NCBI GenBank assembly: GCA_005408345.1
Contig: SEMN01000410.1
Span: forward strand, 1 to 64,000
Reading direction: 5' to 3'
Length of the DNA: 64,000 nt
From: Macquaria australasica
Lineage: Eukaryota; Chordata; Actinopteri; Centrarchiformes; Percichthyidae
The notes under the pieces are model-generated. The model had not been told where the DNA came from. It did no database searches and saw only the letters and a list, made by a program, of their open reading frames with translations. The position numbers and the translations under genes were made by a program. Below are positions 35,800-48,400 of the stretch, piece by piece (within the stretch, counting starts at the first letter, position 1; each line of letters starts with the position of its first letter).

Positions 35800-36665
35800 T
35801 ATGGCTTGCGCGAGAGAAAACAGTTTAAACGAAAACCTCAACACGCGCCTTCATCCGCTAAACTGACAGGGCTAAAAGAATAGGAATAAATGAGCTCAAG
35901 TTAGACGAGTTTTTTTTTTTGTTGTTGTTGCTGTTTCGACTTTTCAAGGTTGAACAGAGCTGAATTTTCGGTTCCCTTTTTCACATGTTACTTTTTTCCA
36001 TAGGTTATATTTATCACCATGTTTGTCCCTTCAGTGTGTTACATGTTGCCCCTGCAAGAGCAGGACAAAAAAGCTGTTCCCGTCCATCTCTATGCCAATT
36101 TCCTCTTGTAATCAGGTGACAGTGGAGAGATGTGTCAAAGCCAGGAGGAGCATCTGAAGTAGAATGAAAACCGAAACAGAACCAGGACAAAGAGGGTTTT
36201 CATCACCGCATTTCTCCCCGTACATCACATTTAAATACGTAAGTAATCAATGCATTTAGGAAACGTGAGCGAGATGTTGTCTCTCAGCTTTCTGTGAGGT
36301 GTAATTTAAAGTACGTTGCTGAACAACAATCACAATTCCATTGAAAGTACCTTAAAATTAGACAGAAGCTGCTTGGGTTGTATTCTTCATACATTTCGCA
36401 CAACGGCAGCAGGTTCTATGGTTAACCTTTAGCTAACTGGCGACAAACGTAAAGCACATCTGGCGATAAAAACACAAACAGATGTAAACAAATACGCAGA
36501 CAGGAAATAGCCAGAGGAATCAACCAATACGAACCCCGTCTTGCTCCACTCCACCAATAGCGGAAGCCTCGTGGGTTCAACGTCCTCACGTGACGGCAGA
36601 CTGACAGCCAAAGATCGTGTGCGAAACGAAGCGAAGAAGTGTGAGAGATATCCCCAACTCACTTC
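35800..36665 (-). promoter_or_regulatory. mfsd12 5' UTR and presumed promoter region
   Basis: Upstream of the mfsd12 ATG (35799). CpG dinucleotides become more frequent between about 36410 and 36690 (for example ACGTGACGG, CGTGTGCGAAACGAAGCG), and CCAATAGCGG and CCAATACG give CCAAT-like motifs on the plus strand. I see no clear TATA box and cannot place the start site. The promoter role is inferred from position. Confidence 0.35.
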
Positions 36666-36825
36666 CGCCGTTGCACAATAATCAAACGACGTTACATATC
36701 GATATAAGGGAATATTAGAGAAGTAGGTACAACAGAACAGAATTTAGTCTCTCCAAAAAAGTACAATGGCTATGTTACATAATACAATATTAAAAACAGT
36801 ATGGTCTAAACTTGCTCTATATGAA

Positions 36826-36898
36826 AAGTGCACCGAGATCAATTCTGTTGTGATTTGGCGCTATATAAATAAAACTGAATTGAATTGAACTGAATTAA
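36826..36898 (+). mobile_element. Truncated L2-type LINE 3' end
   Basis: GTGATTTGGCGCTATATAAATAAAACTGAATTGAATTGAA is the reverse of the tail seen at 9268 and 62416 (quoted here only in part). Only about 70 bp of the 3' end is retained, in plus orientation. It lies between mfsd12 and csnk1g2. Confidence 0.75.
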
Positions 36899-37071
36899 AT
36901 GGTATCGCCATTGTATAGTTGTCAAAGCACAATTTCACCCACAGCTCCAGATCCGTTTCAGCAGTTTGATATCCAGTTCATTGCTCAGGGGCACATGAGC
37001 AATCTTAGCAGGAAGCGTAAAGTTTACCATCCAAATTTTGGACGTCCCAAACTCCCAAAGCACGTGCTTGG

Positions 37072-37523
37072 ATAACTACGGAAGCCGAGAACGGCCGTGC
37101 TTGTAATTATTTTTTTAATGCTTTGTTTTCTCGAGATCACGAGTTAATTATCCCGTTATCTCGAGAAAACAAAAGGCCGTTTCCTCTTATTGTTAATCAG
37201 TGATCAGGAGCGCCAGGCCAGCATACTTAGATGACGTCTTGACGCAACTGAGTTAAACTGAAAATGTCAGACCAAGGAGCAGGCCTACCCATTACTGATC
37301 AACGCATCAGACTGTACTTCAGTAAAGGTCTAACACAGGCAGAAACTGCAGTGTCTTTCTGTCAGAGATAACATTCAGATCAGTCCTCTGTTCAGTTATG
37401 AATCCTCCGCGACAGTCATGACAGTGATCTTGAAGGCTCAAATCAGGTGTGTAACTCGTGATCTCAAGATAACAGCATTAAAAAAAATAATTGCAAGCAC
37501 GGCCGTTCTCGGCTTCCATAGAT
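37072..37523. mobile_element. TIR element with short transposase-like relic
   Basis: The left end AACTACGGAAGCCGAGAACG continues GCCGTGCTTG and TAATGC...CTCGAGATCACGAGTTA. The right end (about 37450-37523) is the reverse complement with few mismatches, so TIRs are about 75 bp. Inside, an ATG at 37265 opens MSDQGAGLPITDQRIRLYF then SKGLTQAETAVSFCQR before a stop, which looks like the N-terminus of a transposase/integrase-type helix-turn-helix protein. It is otherwise deleted. The superfamily is not determined. Confidence 0.75.
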
Positions 37524-38349
37524 ATCCGTATTAAACATGGACAGTAGAAATAATGGCGTAATCTTTCTTGTAAATACATCACAATTAGGTTTCCATCTCC
37601 AACTGACATGACTGTTATTCATGCTTGTTAATCGCTCCTCTCACTTAGTTTGTGACATTGAAATGAACCATTAACACCCAGCAGCTGCAGTGTGGCTGCC
37701 AGGATCTTAACCAGATCAGAGAGACGGTCACCATACGTCTGCTACCCATTGATATTATGTTTAACTGGTCATTTTGCAATGTTTTTCAAATGAACACCTC
37801 TTATTTCTTATTATTCTTATATATATTCTTATTAAGTGCTTCAGATAATAAAGTGAGATTACCAGGATTGGATTTGGGGACGTGTTACAACATTTAGAAG
37901 CTCTATCTGTGGAGATGAGGCCAGGAGCCGCAGCATCTTCTACATCTCTTCATAAAGGAATATGGAATGAAAATAGTGCCAATATTAGTTACATGTGTAC
38001 ATTTTTTTTGCACTTAATAAAACTCTATTTACACTTGTATAAAACTTGTAAATAACATTTGCACTTATTTATGACCATTACAGCAACAACATTTTCTAGT
38101 GTGGCAATTTGCACTCGTATGTCTTTTAAATGATCATCCATCCATTTGTGACGGGACCGAATCAAAACATGAAGGACAGACAAGACTTTTCTGATAAAAC
38201 TAAAGAATCATGCTTCTGTTCAGATTCTTCAAACATGTCCTGATCGGTCGGTATGATCATACTGTATCTGCAGTAAGTGAAATGATACATTCCAATATAT
38301 CAGCAAAATATCCCTCAAAAACTTCAAAAATACTGTTCATGATTCCCTT

Positions 38350-39479
38350 AAATAAAGATCAGTTTTTATTTTGTTTGGTTGTTTTTAATGGAGTTATCCG
38401 ACCTCCAACCCAGAGAGAAAGAGGAAAAAAACAAAACAGAAAATTTAAAATACAAGTTATTTAAAAAAAATAATTCTGAGGAACACACTCAAAGCTACAA
38501 AACAGAAACTTTTTGAACAACTCAAAAAGACAGGAAAAAAAAAACACAGGTTCCAAATTCTAGACTTTTTTTTAGTTACAAATTAAAAACAGGAAAAAGC
38601 ATAGTTTTCACATAAACATCTTTTTTAACTTTTGATTCTGGTGGTTGTGAGGTTTTCCTCTGAGGATGAATGTGTCTAAAGAACACTGAGCCTGATCGGT
38701 TGCAGGAAATAGACCAAGCTGCTCACTGTGTACTTCCTTTGACCCTAGGGAATAAAAACTTTATAGACTATGTGCGAGAGCTGCATCTTTTTGTCCATGA
38801 AGTCACTTTATGATGAGCTTGAGAAAGTGTGCAGCGTGTTTGTACATATGTATGTGTGTGTGTGCACGTGTGGTCCAACAGTCTCATTGCTTCCTATCCT
38901 TTTGTTGTCCTCTCTTCTGTATCTCCTCAGAAATACATTTCTCTCTCCCCTGAACCAGTCAGTAAGGAAGAAAAAAACAAAAACAAAAAAACAGAGAAGT
39001 AGGCAGTCTGCCAGTAAACCAGCTGAATACAGTCTGTCAGCCAATCAGCTTGCCTTTTACAGTCTATCAACTGTTTGCTTGTGGTCACTTGTTTTCCACA
39101 GCAGTTTGTGTTGATCCAGTTTCAGTTCAGTTTGTGACCATAAATACATGAAGACTCCACCGCTGGTACAGCTAGTCCACATTTAAAGCTCCGAGGTGGA
39201 ACAGCAAACACGTTACTCTATTCTGTCTGTCGGTCTGTCTGGTCAGTCCAGAGCAGTATAAACCAGTAGATCAGCTTAGCAAACATATTCTGCTGCCCGG
39301 TGGTCCAGCCAGTCCAGCCGACCCAAGGTAGACTACAGGACCTCCAACAGCAGAGGAGGAGGGTCAGAGGGGGACTGAGGGGGACTGGGGGGGGGTTATA
39401 TGAAGAGGGCTGGAAAAAGAGAGAGAAAGGTAAAAGGAGATGGTGAAAAAGAGACCAGGGTTTCTCTCATCTTTCGTTT
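38350..39479 (-). other. csnk1g2 3' UTR region (inferred)
   Basis: Downstream of the csnk1g2 stop. A minus-strand AATAAA lies at 38365-38370 and another candidate further upstream. No exon-like sequence is present. Extent and poly(A) site are inferred only from position and motif. Confidence 0.35.
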
Positions 39480-42400
39480 TCATTTGTGTCTCTGGAGAGC
39501 TTTCCTCTTCCTCCTCTTGAAGAAACAGCAGCACCTGCAACACACAAACCATCATTAACATACTTCATGTACAGCCTCTCTCTTTCACTTTAACTGGCAG
39601 TTATTTTAAGCAACAATGAATTCTGTGAATTAAACATGTAAACCCTCCTATGAGCTCTTGTACAACTAACCAATATCAAATGCCGTAGTTGAGGGTTATT
39701 GTGAAACGTGAAGGACCGTGTTGTGAAAAATTCAGTGACTTGCACAGTTCCTATACAGTGCTTCAAATGTACAGTCAGGTGGAGACATTAACACACATAC
39801 ACCCGAAAATAGGACAATAACACGTCAGATTGCTTAACTTATCATTATGAAGTAAATGTTGATTACACAGTGTAATGTCTATAAAATAATGCCTCCATCT
39901 GCCTTTAGATTGGTTCCCTATAAGCCTCGCTTTCACTGTGCAATTCTGTCTGCCACCGGGAACGATCTCCCGGGAAAATGAAGGCTCGATTTACAGCACA
40001 AAGGAAGTGGGTCAACCATTGCAACCAAAACAGGAAGAGCCTGGTTCTGGTTCTGCTCGAGGTTTCTACCTGTTAAAAGGGTTTTTCCTTGCCACTGTCG
40101 CCTAGTGCTGCTCATGGTGGGAACTGTTGGGTCTCTGTAAATATAAAGAGTCGGTCTAGACCTGCTCTATATGAAAAAGTGTGCTGAGATAACTTTGTTA
40201 TGACTTGGCGCTATATAAACAAAACTGAATTCAACTGATTTTTAGGAAGGAATAGGGGTGTCAATATATCACCTATGACAGTGTACTCAGTGATTTGAGT
40301 TTGCAGTCTTTGTGTTTTTAAATAACTTTTATGTAAATACATACAAAGTTAAAAAAATATTACCCACATATAGAATTCCATTATATGATAAGACTGTATC
40401 TGGTGGACACCAAATGTTGGTCTGTCTGCTTATCTACAGTAAATCTAAAATGAACCACGTTAACTTTTTGACTTCCTTAAAAAACAGAGCGGAAAATAAT
40501 AATAAATGCAACAAAAAACATGAAAACAGAAGAGTCAGTGTGAGAGAGAAAAAGCAGTCTTTTTGCACCGTCAGCATCCTGTTGGTGCAAAGTGAACACT
40601 TCCTGAAGTACCGCTTTTCAGAGTAAAAGCCTTGCGGTAAAAAGTAAGATGAAGCCACAGGAAGTCTTGGTGACAGTCACAGGAGGAGCTTAGCCCTGGT
40701 TTGTTAAAACCTTGTTTTGAATTGCGTAAGATGGTCTAAATCTAAATTTGGATAATTTTTTGCTGTTATTGCAAAACAGTTAAAAGAAGAGTTGCATGTG
40801 CTGACATACACTACACATAGATACGACTTTAACTTGTCTGTGTCCTTACTTAGTATCATCAGCCACTTCCACCTCTGCATTGGCTGTGATTGGTGCGTTG
40901 GAGTGTCCTGCAGTGGGGTCGTCTGTATTTAGCTCCCCATTGGTTGAACTCATCACCTGGAGGTGAGAAACGGGAGAGAAAGGGATGAGTACAGATGCAG
41001 CGACGTCCTATCTTGGTGGGACAAAAAGAAAAAGACTTGCATTACGTCCACACTAAGGCAGATATATCTGAAAACGCTGTTTATGTGTGAAAACAACATG
41101 CTTCCACAGTAGTGTTTCCAGGTCTTTTTTTTTTATTTTTTTTATAAATTCTACACTAACAGACCAAAACAACACAAATAAAACTCATCTTCTTCCTTTC
41201 ACTTGCCTTACAGCCAAACAGCAGCATGACAAACAGAGCTGGGTTACTCTGCTGAGTGTCCATCTGTGACCTGCTCTCCATCCTCACAAAGGAAAAGATT
41301 GTTTTCAAATAGTAGCCAGCTTAATGTGGACGTGGTCTTAAAGGACCAGTGAGTCAGATTTAGAGGGATCTATTGGCAGAAATGGAATATAATATTCATA
41401 AGTATATTTTCACAAGTGTCTAATCACCTGAAAATAAGAATTACTGTGTTTTCGTTAGCTTACAATGAGTCCTTTATATCTACAGAGGGAGTGGGTCCTC
41501 TTCCACGGAGCCCGCCATGTTACTACAGTAGCCCAGAACGGACAAACCAAACACTGGCTCTAAAGAGAGCCTTTTGTCCATTAATAGTCCATACGAGCTT
41601 CACACCTCTAGAGATACAGGCACTGTCAACATTCATTTTGCTGCCACGCAAAACAGCAGCACCTCTGCTTAATGGCTGACAGGGTTCTTGGTGCTTTGTT
41701 GATTTTGCCTTTATAGAATTTATTTAAAAAGCAACAACTACCTTTTAACTGCACTCTTAACAGTAGCAGCTCTGATGTCACATACATGCTAGTACAATCT
41801 TGCGGTAGCTGTTTTTAGTTCCTTTAAAGCATTTCACCCACTTAACAATTTTTTTCTTTTACATATTTCCCATCCCTTCAGTGCACATGCCATGACTGAA
41901 ATGCATGTTTTTTTTTTAATCAACTTTGCCAAAATCTTTCGGGATCACCCACTCCCTGCCAATACTCAAGAGGCTAAAGATGCAGTATCATAAATGGCCA
42001 CTCAGCACTCCGGTAGAAACACATACAAAACAGGGCAATTTATCTATTGATACACAAAGTCAATACCTTTTTTTTCTTTTGGAAACTGTTATGGTCTCAG
42101 TTGCTAAGGTCACTTTTACTAATGATTGTGTCTTGGTATAAATTTAAAAAATACCGTTTCATCAAAAATATATATATAGGGTTAACAAGAGGTATGTTTC
42201 GAAGAACTTTTAATGCATTTAATTCAATCATTACATGGCTGCTAGTTTGCACTCACAATGCCACGATGTCCTGGCATATGCTGAGTCTCATTGTAGGCAA
42301 CAGAACAACTTTTTTGATATTGGTGGTGTGTCATGACAAGATATCAGTGTGTGTGTCATACACTTATGTATTTTATACATATATTTGCTTGTGTTTGTGT

Positions 42401-45400
42401 TTTTTGTCTTTTGCTCATTTGTCTTAATGTTTGATTTCCCTGTGGACTGCATTTAGATGAAACGATGCTGTACAGTACAAGTACACTTCTTCACAAAGAC
42501 GACTTTAGCTTAAAATACACACTGCTACCAAATGAAATTCCTCTGTCTGCTGGAGTGTTGCAAAATACAAAGGTGGCATATTTAACATGGCTGGAGTTGC
42601 TCTTCATACTCAGGCCTCACCTGTTGTGGTTGATAAGACCAATAAAGGAAATTACATATTAGTCAATTTAGTACATTTCACTCTGCTATTTTGCTGGACA
42701 CATGAGAGAGACAATATATGAAGCATGACGCTTCTTCTGACACTACAAGGCAACAGCTGGGGGCTTGTACGTAGTGTAGTTAATGTCAGCTAACATAGGA
42801 AAACTACAAGTGTCATACAATAAATCACAATATGTTTCCACATGGATTGAGTCACATGTAAAGTCTCAACTAATATCAACTGTCCAACACCACATTTACC
42901 TCTGCACTGTGGTTTGATCATATGCCAAGTCACTACATGTTGCAGTAGTGAGTACTGGTTGCTAACTAGCCATCTAACTATTCTGAAAGATGAAAACCAT
43001 ACAATTTAAAAGAGCAACGGCATGTACTGAACTACATTTGAAGACCTGGGTCCAGTGTGTCAACCTTTCTTCACCAAACCTCTACGTCACACAGTGTTTA
43101 TATATGAAATGGGTATTATAAATTCTAATAAACAGCACACCAACTGTTATGATCTCAGCAATAACTACCTATCTAACTTGCCTCTTCTACCTTGTAACTC
43201 ACTGGTCAGCTCACAAAAGGCAGCCTACATCATGTGGTCTCTACACTCTCTGCTCTGTCTATAGAGAAGCCAGGCAACTACCTTCTGTCTTCATTACTTT
43301 AATGTTGAAAAGGCAGTGGTAGTAGTAAAGTGTGTAATGTAGCCTAACATATGCTGAGCAAACCTAAGATGGATAAGTAAAGGTTTTAATTTGGAATAGT
43401 CTCATGTGAGGGAATTATTGAGGTTGTGAGGAAACAGACTTGAGGTCAGCCCTGCTGCAGAGACAGATAAGGCCATGCAGGCAGGCAGACAGATACACAG
43501 GTAGGCAGACAGACAGGAAGCCAGCAGAGCTAACCCTTCCTTCTCAGTACCTGGACAGACCCGCCCAGCCTATCAGCAGTGAGATGGGAGCCCAGCAGCT
43601 CTCGATTGGTCACTGGAGTGGGCTGGGACTCACTGCCTTTCCCCTCTGGAGACTAGAGGAGACAGGAAGCCGAACGCAGCAGAAACCAAAAGGAGGGGGG
43701 AGGAGGAGGAAGAGGTGGTGGTGGAGGAGAAGGAAAAAGGTGAAGAAGACAGGTGAGATGGAAGAGGAGGGTTGCCATGGAAAAGAGAAGAGACAGGGTG
43801 GAACAAAGTGAGAGAAGAAGGAAAAAGCAGTAAGGCGAGAGAGAAGTGGGAAGACGAGCAGATGGAGGGGAGGAGTGGCGGGGTGAGGAGCAGTACCGTG
43901 AGAAGAAATAAGGATGAGGAAAGAGTGAAAAAGGAAAGAGAAAAGAAATAGTGAGTTCAGAGTCAGTATTTGGTAGATGAGCAACAGGAGGGTGAGTACT
44001 CAAGTGTGCAGTACAGAGAGAGTGCACAGAGAGCTCGTGCGCACGTGTGGAGGCCCCATGCAAAAGGGGAAGGAGGTGGTTTATTTTCTGTGTTACCTCA
44101 ACCTCACCTGCTTCAAACCTGGTTTTTGGGATTAAAGCTGGGGTAGGCAGTTTTCTTTTGGCGTCACTGGGCAAAAATGCCATATTAACCGTGCAGCATA
44201 TTGTAATTCAAGTGGTCTGAGAGCAGACAAATCTATCCCGCAATCACAGGTTATTTCAGAGAGACAGTGTGTTCGTATTGGCTAAGCTACAAGAGCAGAT
44301 GTGTGTACACGTCCCTTCAGACGGTGAAAACCTAATTCAGTGGAGGAAAATCCTGCTGGAAATCCGGAAACTTGTGATAAATTTCCAATACCTCCTTTGC
44401 CTACAGCAGTGTAAAGTACAAAACAACACGTCCCGGCTCCACACGGAGCTTCAGGCTCATTACGTTCAATGCCATGACGCTCATAACGACGAGTGGCAAA
44501 GAGGCATGATGACAAACAGTGGGGAATAACTTTTGACGAGGGACAGTGGTGTGTGTGTGTGGTGTACTAGCCTCTCTTCCTGCTGCTGGACAGCGTTGCA
44601 GCTGCCTCTGAAGCCTGGGGCGCTCTGCTCTGCGGCCGCAAAGCGCTGGAGGGGCGTCTTTGAGAAAACAAGTCACGGTGGGAGGGACCGCGGTCTCGTT
44701 GAGGCTCACGCCGTGGAGAGCGAGCCCTACGAGGGATATGGTTTCACAGGGGAACCGACTCCTTCTGCTGCCGGTTGAAGTTGTGGGTTTGGTGGGAGGG
44801 GCTTAGCAAAGTGATACGAGGCAGCAGAGAGAGAGGCGGAAGGTTTTGCCTAGGTTGCACAGATTTTGCCTACCCCAGCTTTAAGACTCAAACAGGCCTG
44901 CGTTGCAGCCTAAATAAATCTGGAATGATGTGCATTTGTGTGAGAATGTAAAAGTAGGGGTGGGCGGTATAACCAGCACATTTTCGTATACAACCAAGAT
45001 GGCTGCCGCTGATGCGGAACGTTCTGAATCTATCACGTCAGTATTAAACAAACTGGACGGTATATTTTCTCTCAAAGAAGAAAAAACAACTGAAAGCTTT
45101 TGTTGATAAGAAAGATGTGTTTGCCAAACTTCCGACAGGATTCACTCAGCGCTACGTCACACATTTCATTGCTCTGATTGGTTGTAGAGCTATCCAGTTG
45201 TGTCCAGAGGCGTTTTGGTCTGTGTCCCTTGGAAAGTGAAAACGAACTGAGAGGTTCCAGACTAATTCGCATTTGTGAATTGGTCTGACAATGTCAGGCT
45301 AAATATTTCTTGCATTCCGAAAAAAAGGTGACAACAGAGAGGTACCGATAACAGGTCTCTTAATTTACAGTGTAGAGTCTCCCCTACGGGTGCAGCAGTG

Positions 45401-48400
45401 TGTTTGACAGCTCTGGAGAAAGTTATGCTGGAGATCGTTTACAGGCAGTTCTTTGCTGCTTCATTTCAGTATGTTTAAACCCAGTTTAGAATTGCTGTGC
45501 AAAGTAATCGGACCAAACAGCTGATCTGTCATGTAATATTCATTACATCATTATTTATTCGACAACGCGTTTTCATCGCCTCTTTGCAACATGAACTCCA
45601 TCGACAAAAGGAAAAAAACACCTCAAGCAAGTGTAAAACCTTTTTAGCACTCCTGCAGAGCAGCTGCCCCAAGCTTAACTTCTGCCTACATTAGTCTCAT
45701 GTTTTACCTGTAAGACCCACGTTTAAATGCTTTTGTTCATCACCTGTGATGCGAAAACATTAGATTCCCACACAGTCAGAGAAAGTAAATGTGTGCGTCC
45801 CGGTTATAGTTCACTTATAGAATCTACAGATACCCCTTTTCCAGCAACATGGAACGGGTTCCGTTCTGGTTTGCCCAACTAATTTTGAATCGTTCTGAAC
45901 ATTTTGACTAAAAATAAATTGGTTCAGAACCGGAAAAGTTGGTTCCCAGCTGGAACCAAAAAATAGCAGGTTTTCCTTGACCTGTGTGATCAGTGGGCGT
46001 GTCATATTCAACAGGTCAAATACAGAAGATGGAGGCAACAATGGTCTATGATGGTAATAATCTTCTACGTGTTCTTAACAGTTGGTCCATGCTTGTTTTT
46101 TGAATAAAAACAAATATTTGTAATAACAGAACAAAAGCTCACATGTAATCAATGTGATCCGCCATCTTGCTCCTACTGTTTACTTCAATTGTGCATTGTG
46201 CAACACTCTCCGTTGATGACGCATCCTTGATTACAGCGGTTCAGCTCAAAACTGGTTGAAACCATAGACTGTATAAAGATGGATGGCATGACAGCTCCCC
46301 AAAAGTGAAGCCAAAACATCTCAGGTCATAAACCCCACCTCCTCCATGTTAGCGGATGGGACATGGGCCAAACTGAAAAGTCAAAGTACATGTCAAATAA
46401 ATTTTTCCCAAAGATAGTTTCTGTCATTTTAGGTAGTTCTTACCACGCTGATGTTTGTTCAAGTGTTCGTTTTTCTGATCAGTTTGTTTTTAATTAGTTA
46501 TTTGATTCGCTAGAGAGCACCAAGGTTCCAAGAATCCTGAACGGAACCGGTTCAAGAACCAGAGCTCATTTGGTGGAAAAAGGGCAAGAGCTGCTGATAG
46601 CTCTGACAGCTGAACACTGGACGGCAGTAGAGGGGGTTGTACCAGCGTCTGGTTCAAAAGTAGTTTAGCCGACTTCACTGACGGTCAGCACCGGAGCTGA
46701 GGGTCACACTGCTCCCTGTTTCCATCACCCTTCTTTACTTCAATCACAGTTAGCTTTGGGGTTATTTTGAGAGTCAGTTTGTTTCTCAAATGATGACTCA
46801 AATCATCAACTTTTAGGAGGCAGCCCTACATAATACACAGTACAAGTTTATCTATTTTAGATTATACCGCCCAGCCCTTTATGACAGTGTAATGTGCGAG
46901 TGTACTATTTTCAACACGGTGCACAGCAATTGGATTTCTTTCAACACATGAAGACAGCGTTTACACTGAAATATTGTCCTCTCCCATGAGTTTTTCCATG
47001 TTTAAATCACAGACGCAATAAATAGGTTTTCTAACACTGGTCAACAGAAAAACAAATGCTTTCATGTCAAACTCCAAACACGTCTTCACAAACTGATCTA
47101 AATGAAAGGATAACGCCAGGGTTATATTATACAATATCAGTCCAAGAAGGCGCAGTCAGACAGACAGACAGATGTGGGGCATTTGGGATGAAAATGAACA
47201 TCAGACAAAACTATTTGTTTTATCCTGTGTGGATTTGTAGTGCCTTCTCTCATCTAGTGTGACCATTTTTTCTCATTTACAAAGTTTAATAATGTTTGTA
47301 GTATGTGCTTGATTACCTATCTACTAGCATTTAAACTATACTCATCCATTTTACCCATCCCTGCCATGAAGCTTGTGGGTTATGGCACGAGAGCAAGGGA
47401 AAGGACATTTGTTGCTTGTGTATGCCCTGAAGACAGCATTTGTCCCCAGGCTTGGGGCTGTTACATGGGTATTTATGTTGCCTAAAAGGCAAGGGAACTG
47501 AAGTCTCTCATGAGCAGTTAACACCACAGATTACGTGAAAGACTAACATAATTGCCTGCATCCTTGCTCCCCAAAATGGAAAGTGATATGTATCTATGGC
47601 TATTTTTTGGTAGGTATACAGTAAATCCCCCTGCCCAGAGGCGGCTATACTGCTGTGGAAATGGAATCCACAAAAACTGCTGTGGATCTAGTCAGACTAC
47701 AGCTGCCATGCTCCCTGAAGAAGCAAACAATAAACTTTTCACCAACACTCAGTGTGTTCAAGCTTTTCTGTTGATCATTGTCAAAACACATCTGCTGTCC
47801 ACTGTAACTATTTTATAAAACAGTAAAACTATTTTATACATTTAAAAATACTTTACACAGGCACTATAACTATACCATTACAGTTGACTAGTGTGGTATT
47901 GAGGTAGTACAAAAAATATGAAAAAGAAACAATGAGGACTAGTTTGTTAACTAACACGGTTAGTTCAGATCGCTGCACCACTGCTTGCATTTTGGCTGCT
48001 ATCTTTAGTGTTGATTGACAAAGAAACCAAGCAAGTTAACCCCGCGACCAGGCCAACCAGCTTTTTTCAAGTGGAGAAAACAACAAAGCGTCGAGAGATG
48101 AGGGAGCAGCACTGTGAGTGACAGAGAGGCTGCTTCATGTGGCCAGCTCTGTGTGCGTGTGTGTGTGCGTGCGTGTGTGGTTAATGTACAGTGAAGAAAA
48201 CACATGCTGACTTTTTCCCTAAACTGGCACATTCGCAGTTTTAAAGCTGGTACTGACAGTTTGGCCAATATGTACCGAATCTGTTCCAGATACTCAGACT
48301 CTACTAAAAATCATGTGAATGGCAACACTAACAGGACCATGTTGCATAGTTGTTCACAATAAGTGTGTGTGTACCTGGTTTTTGGTCTGTGGTGCTTTCT

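Noticed and set aside
43610..44183. Pro/Ser/Phe-rich minus-strand frames of 124 and 176 codons
   Set aside because: They come from the pyrimidine tract beside the cassette exon. Only the 102-nt part bounded by splice sites resembles a known protein.
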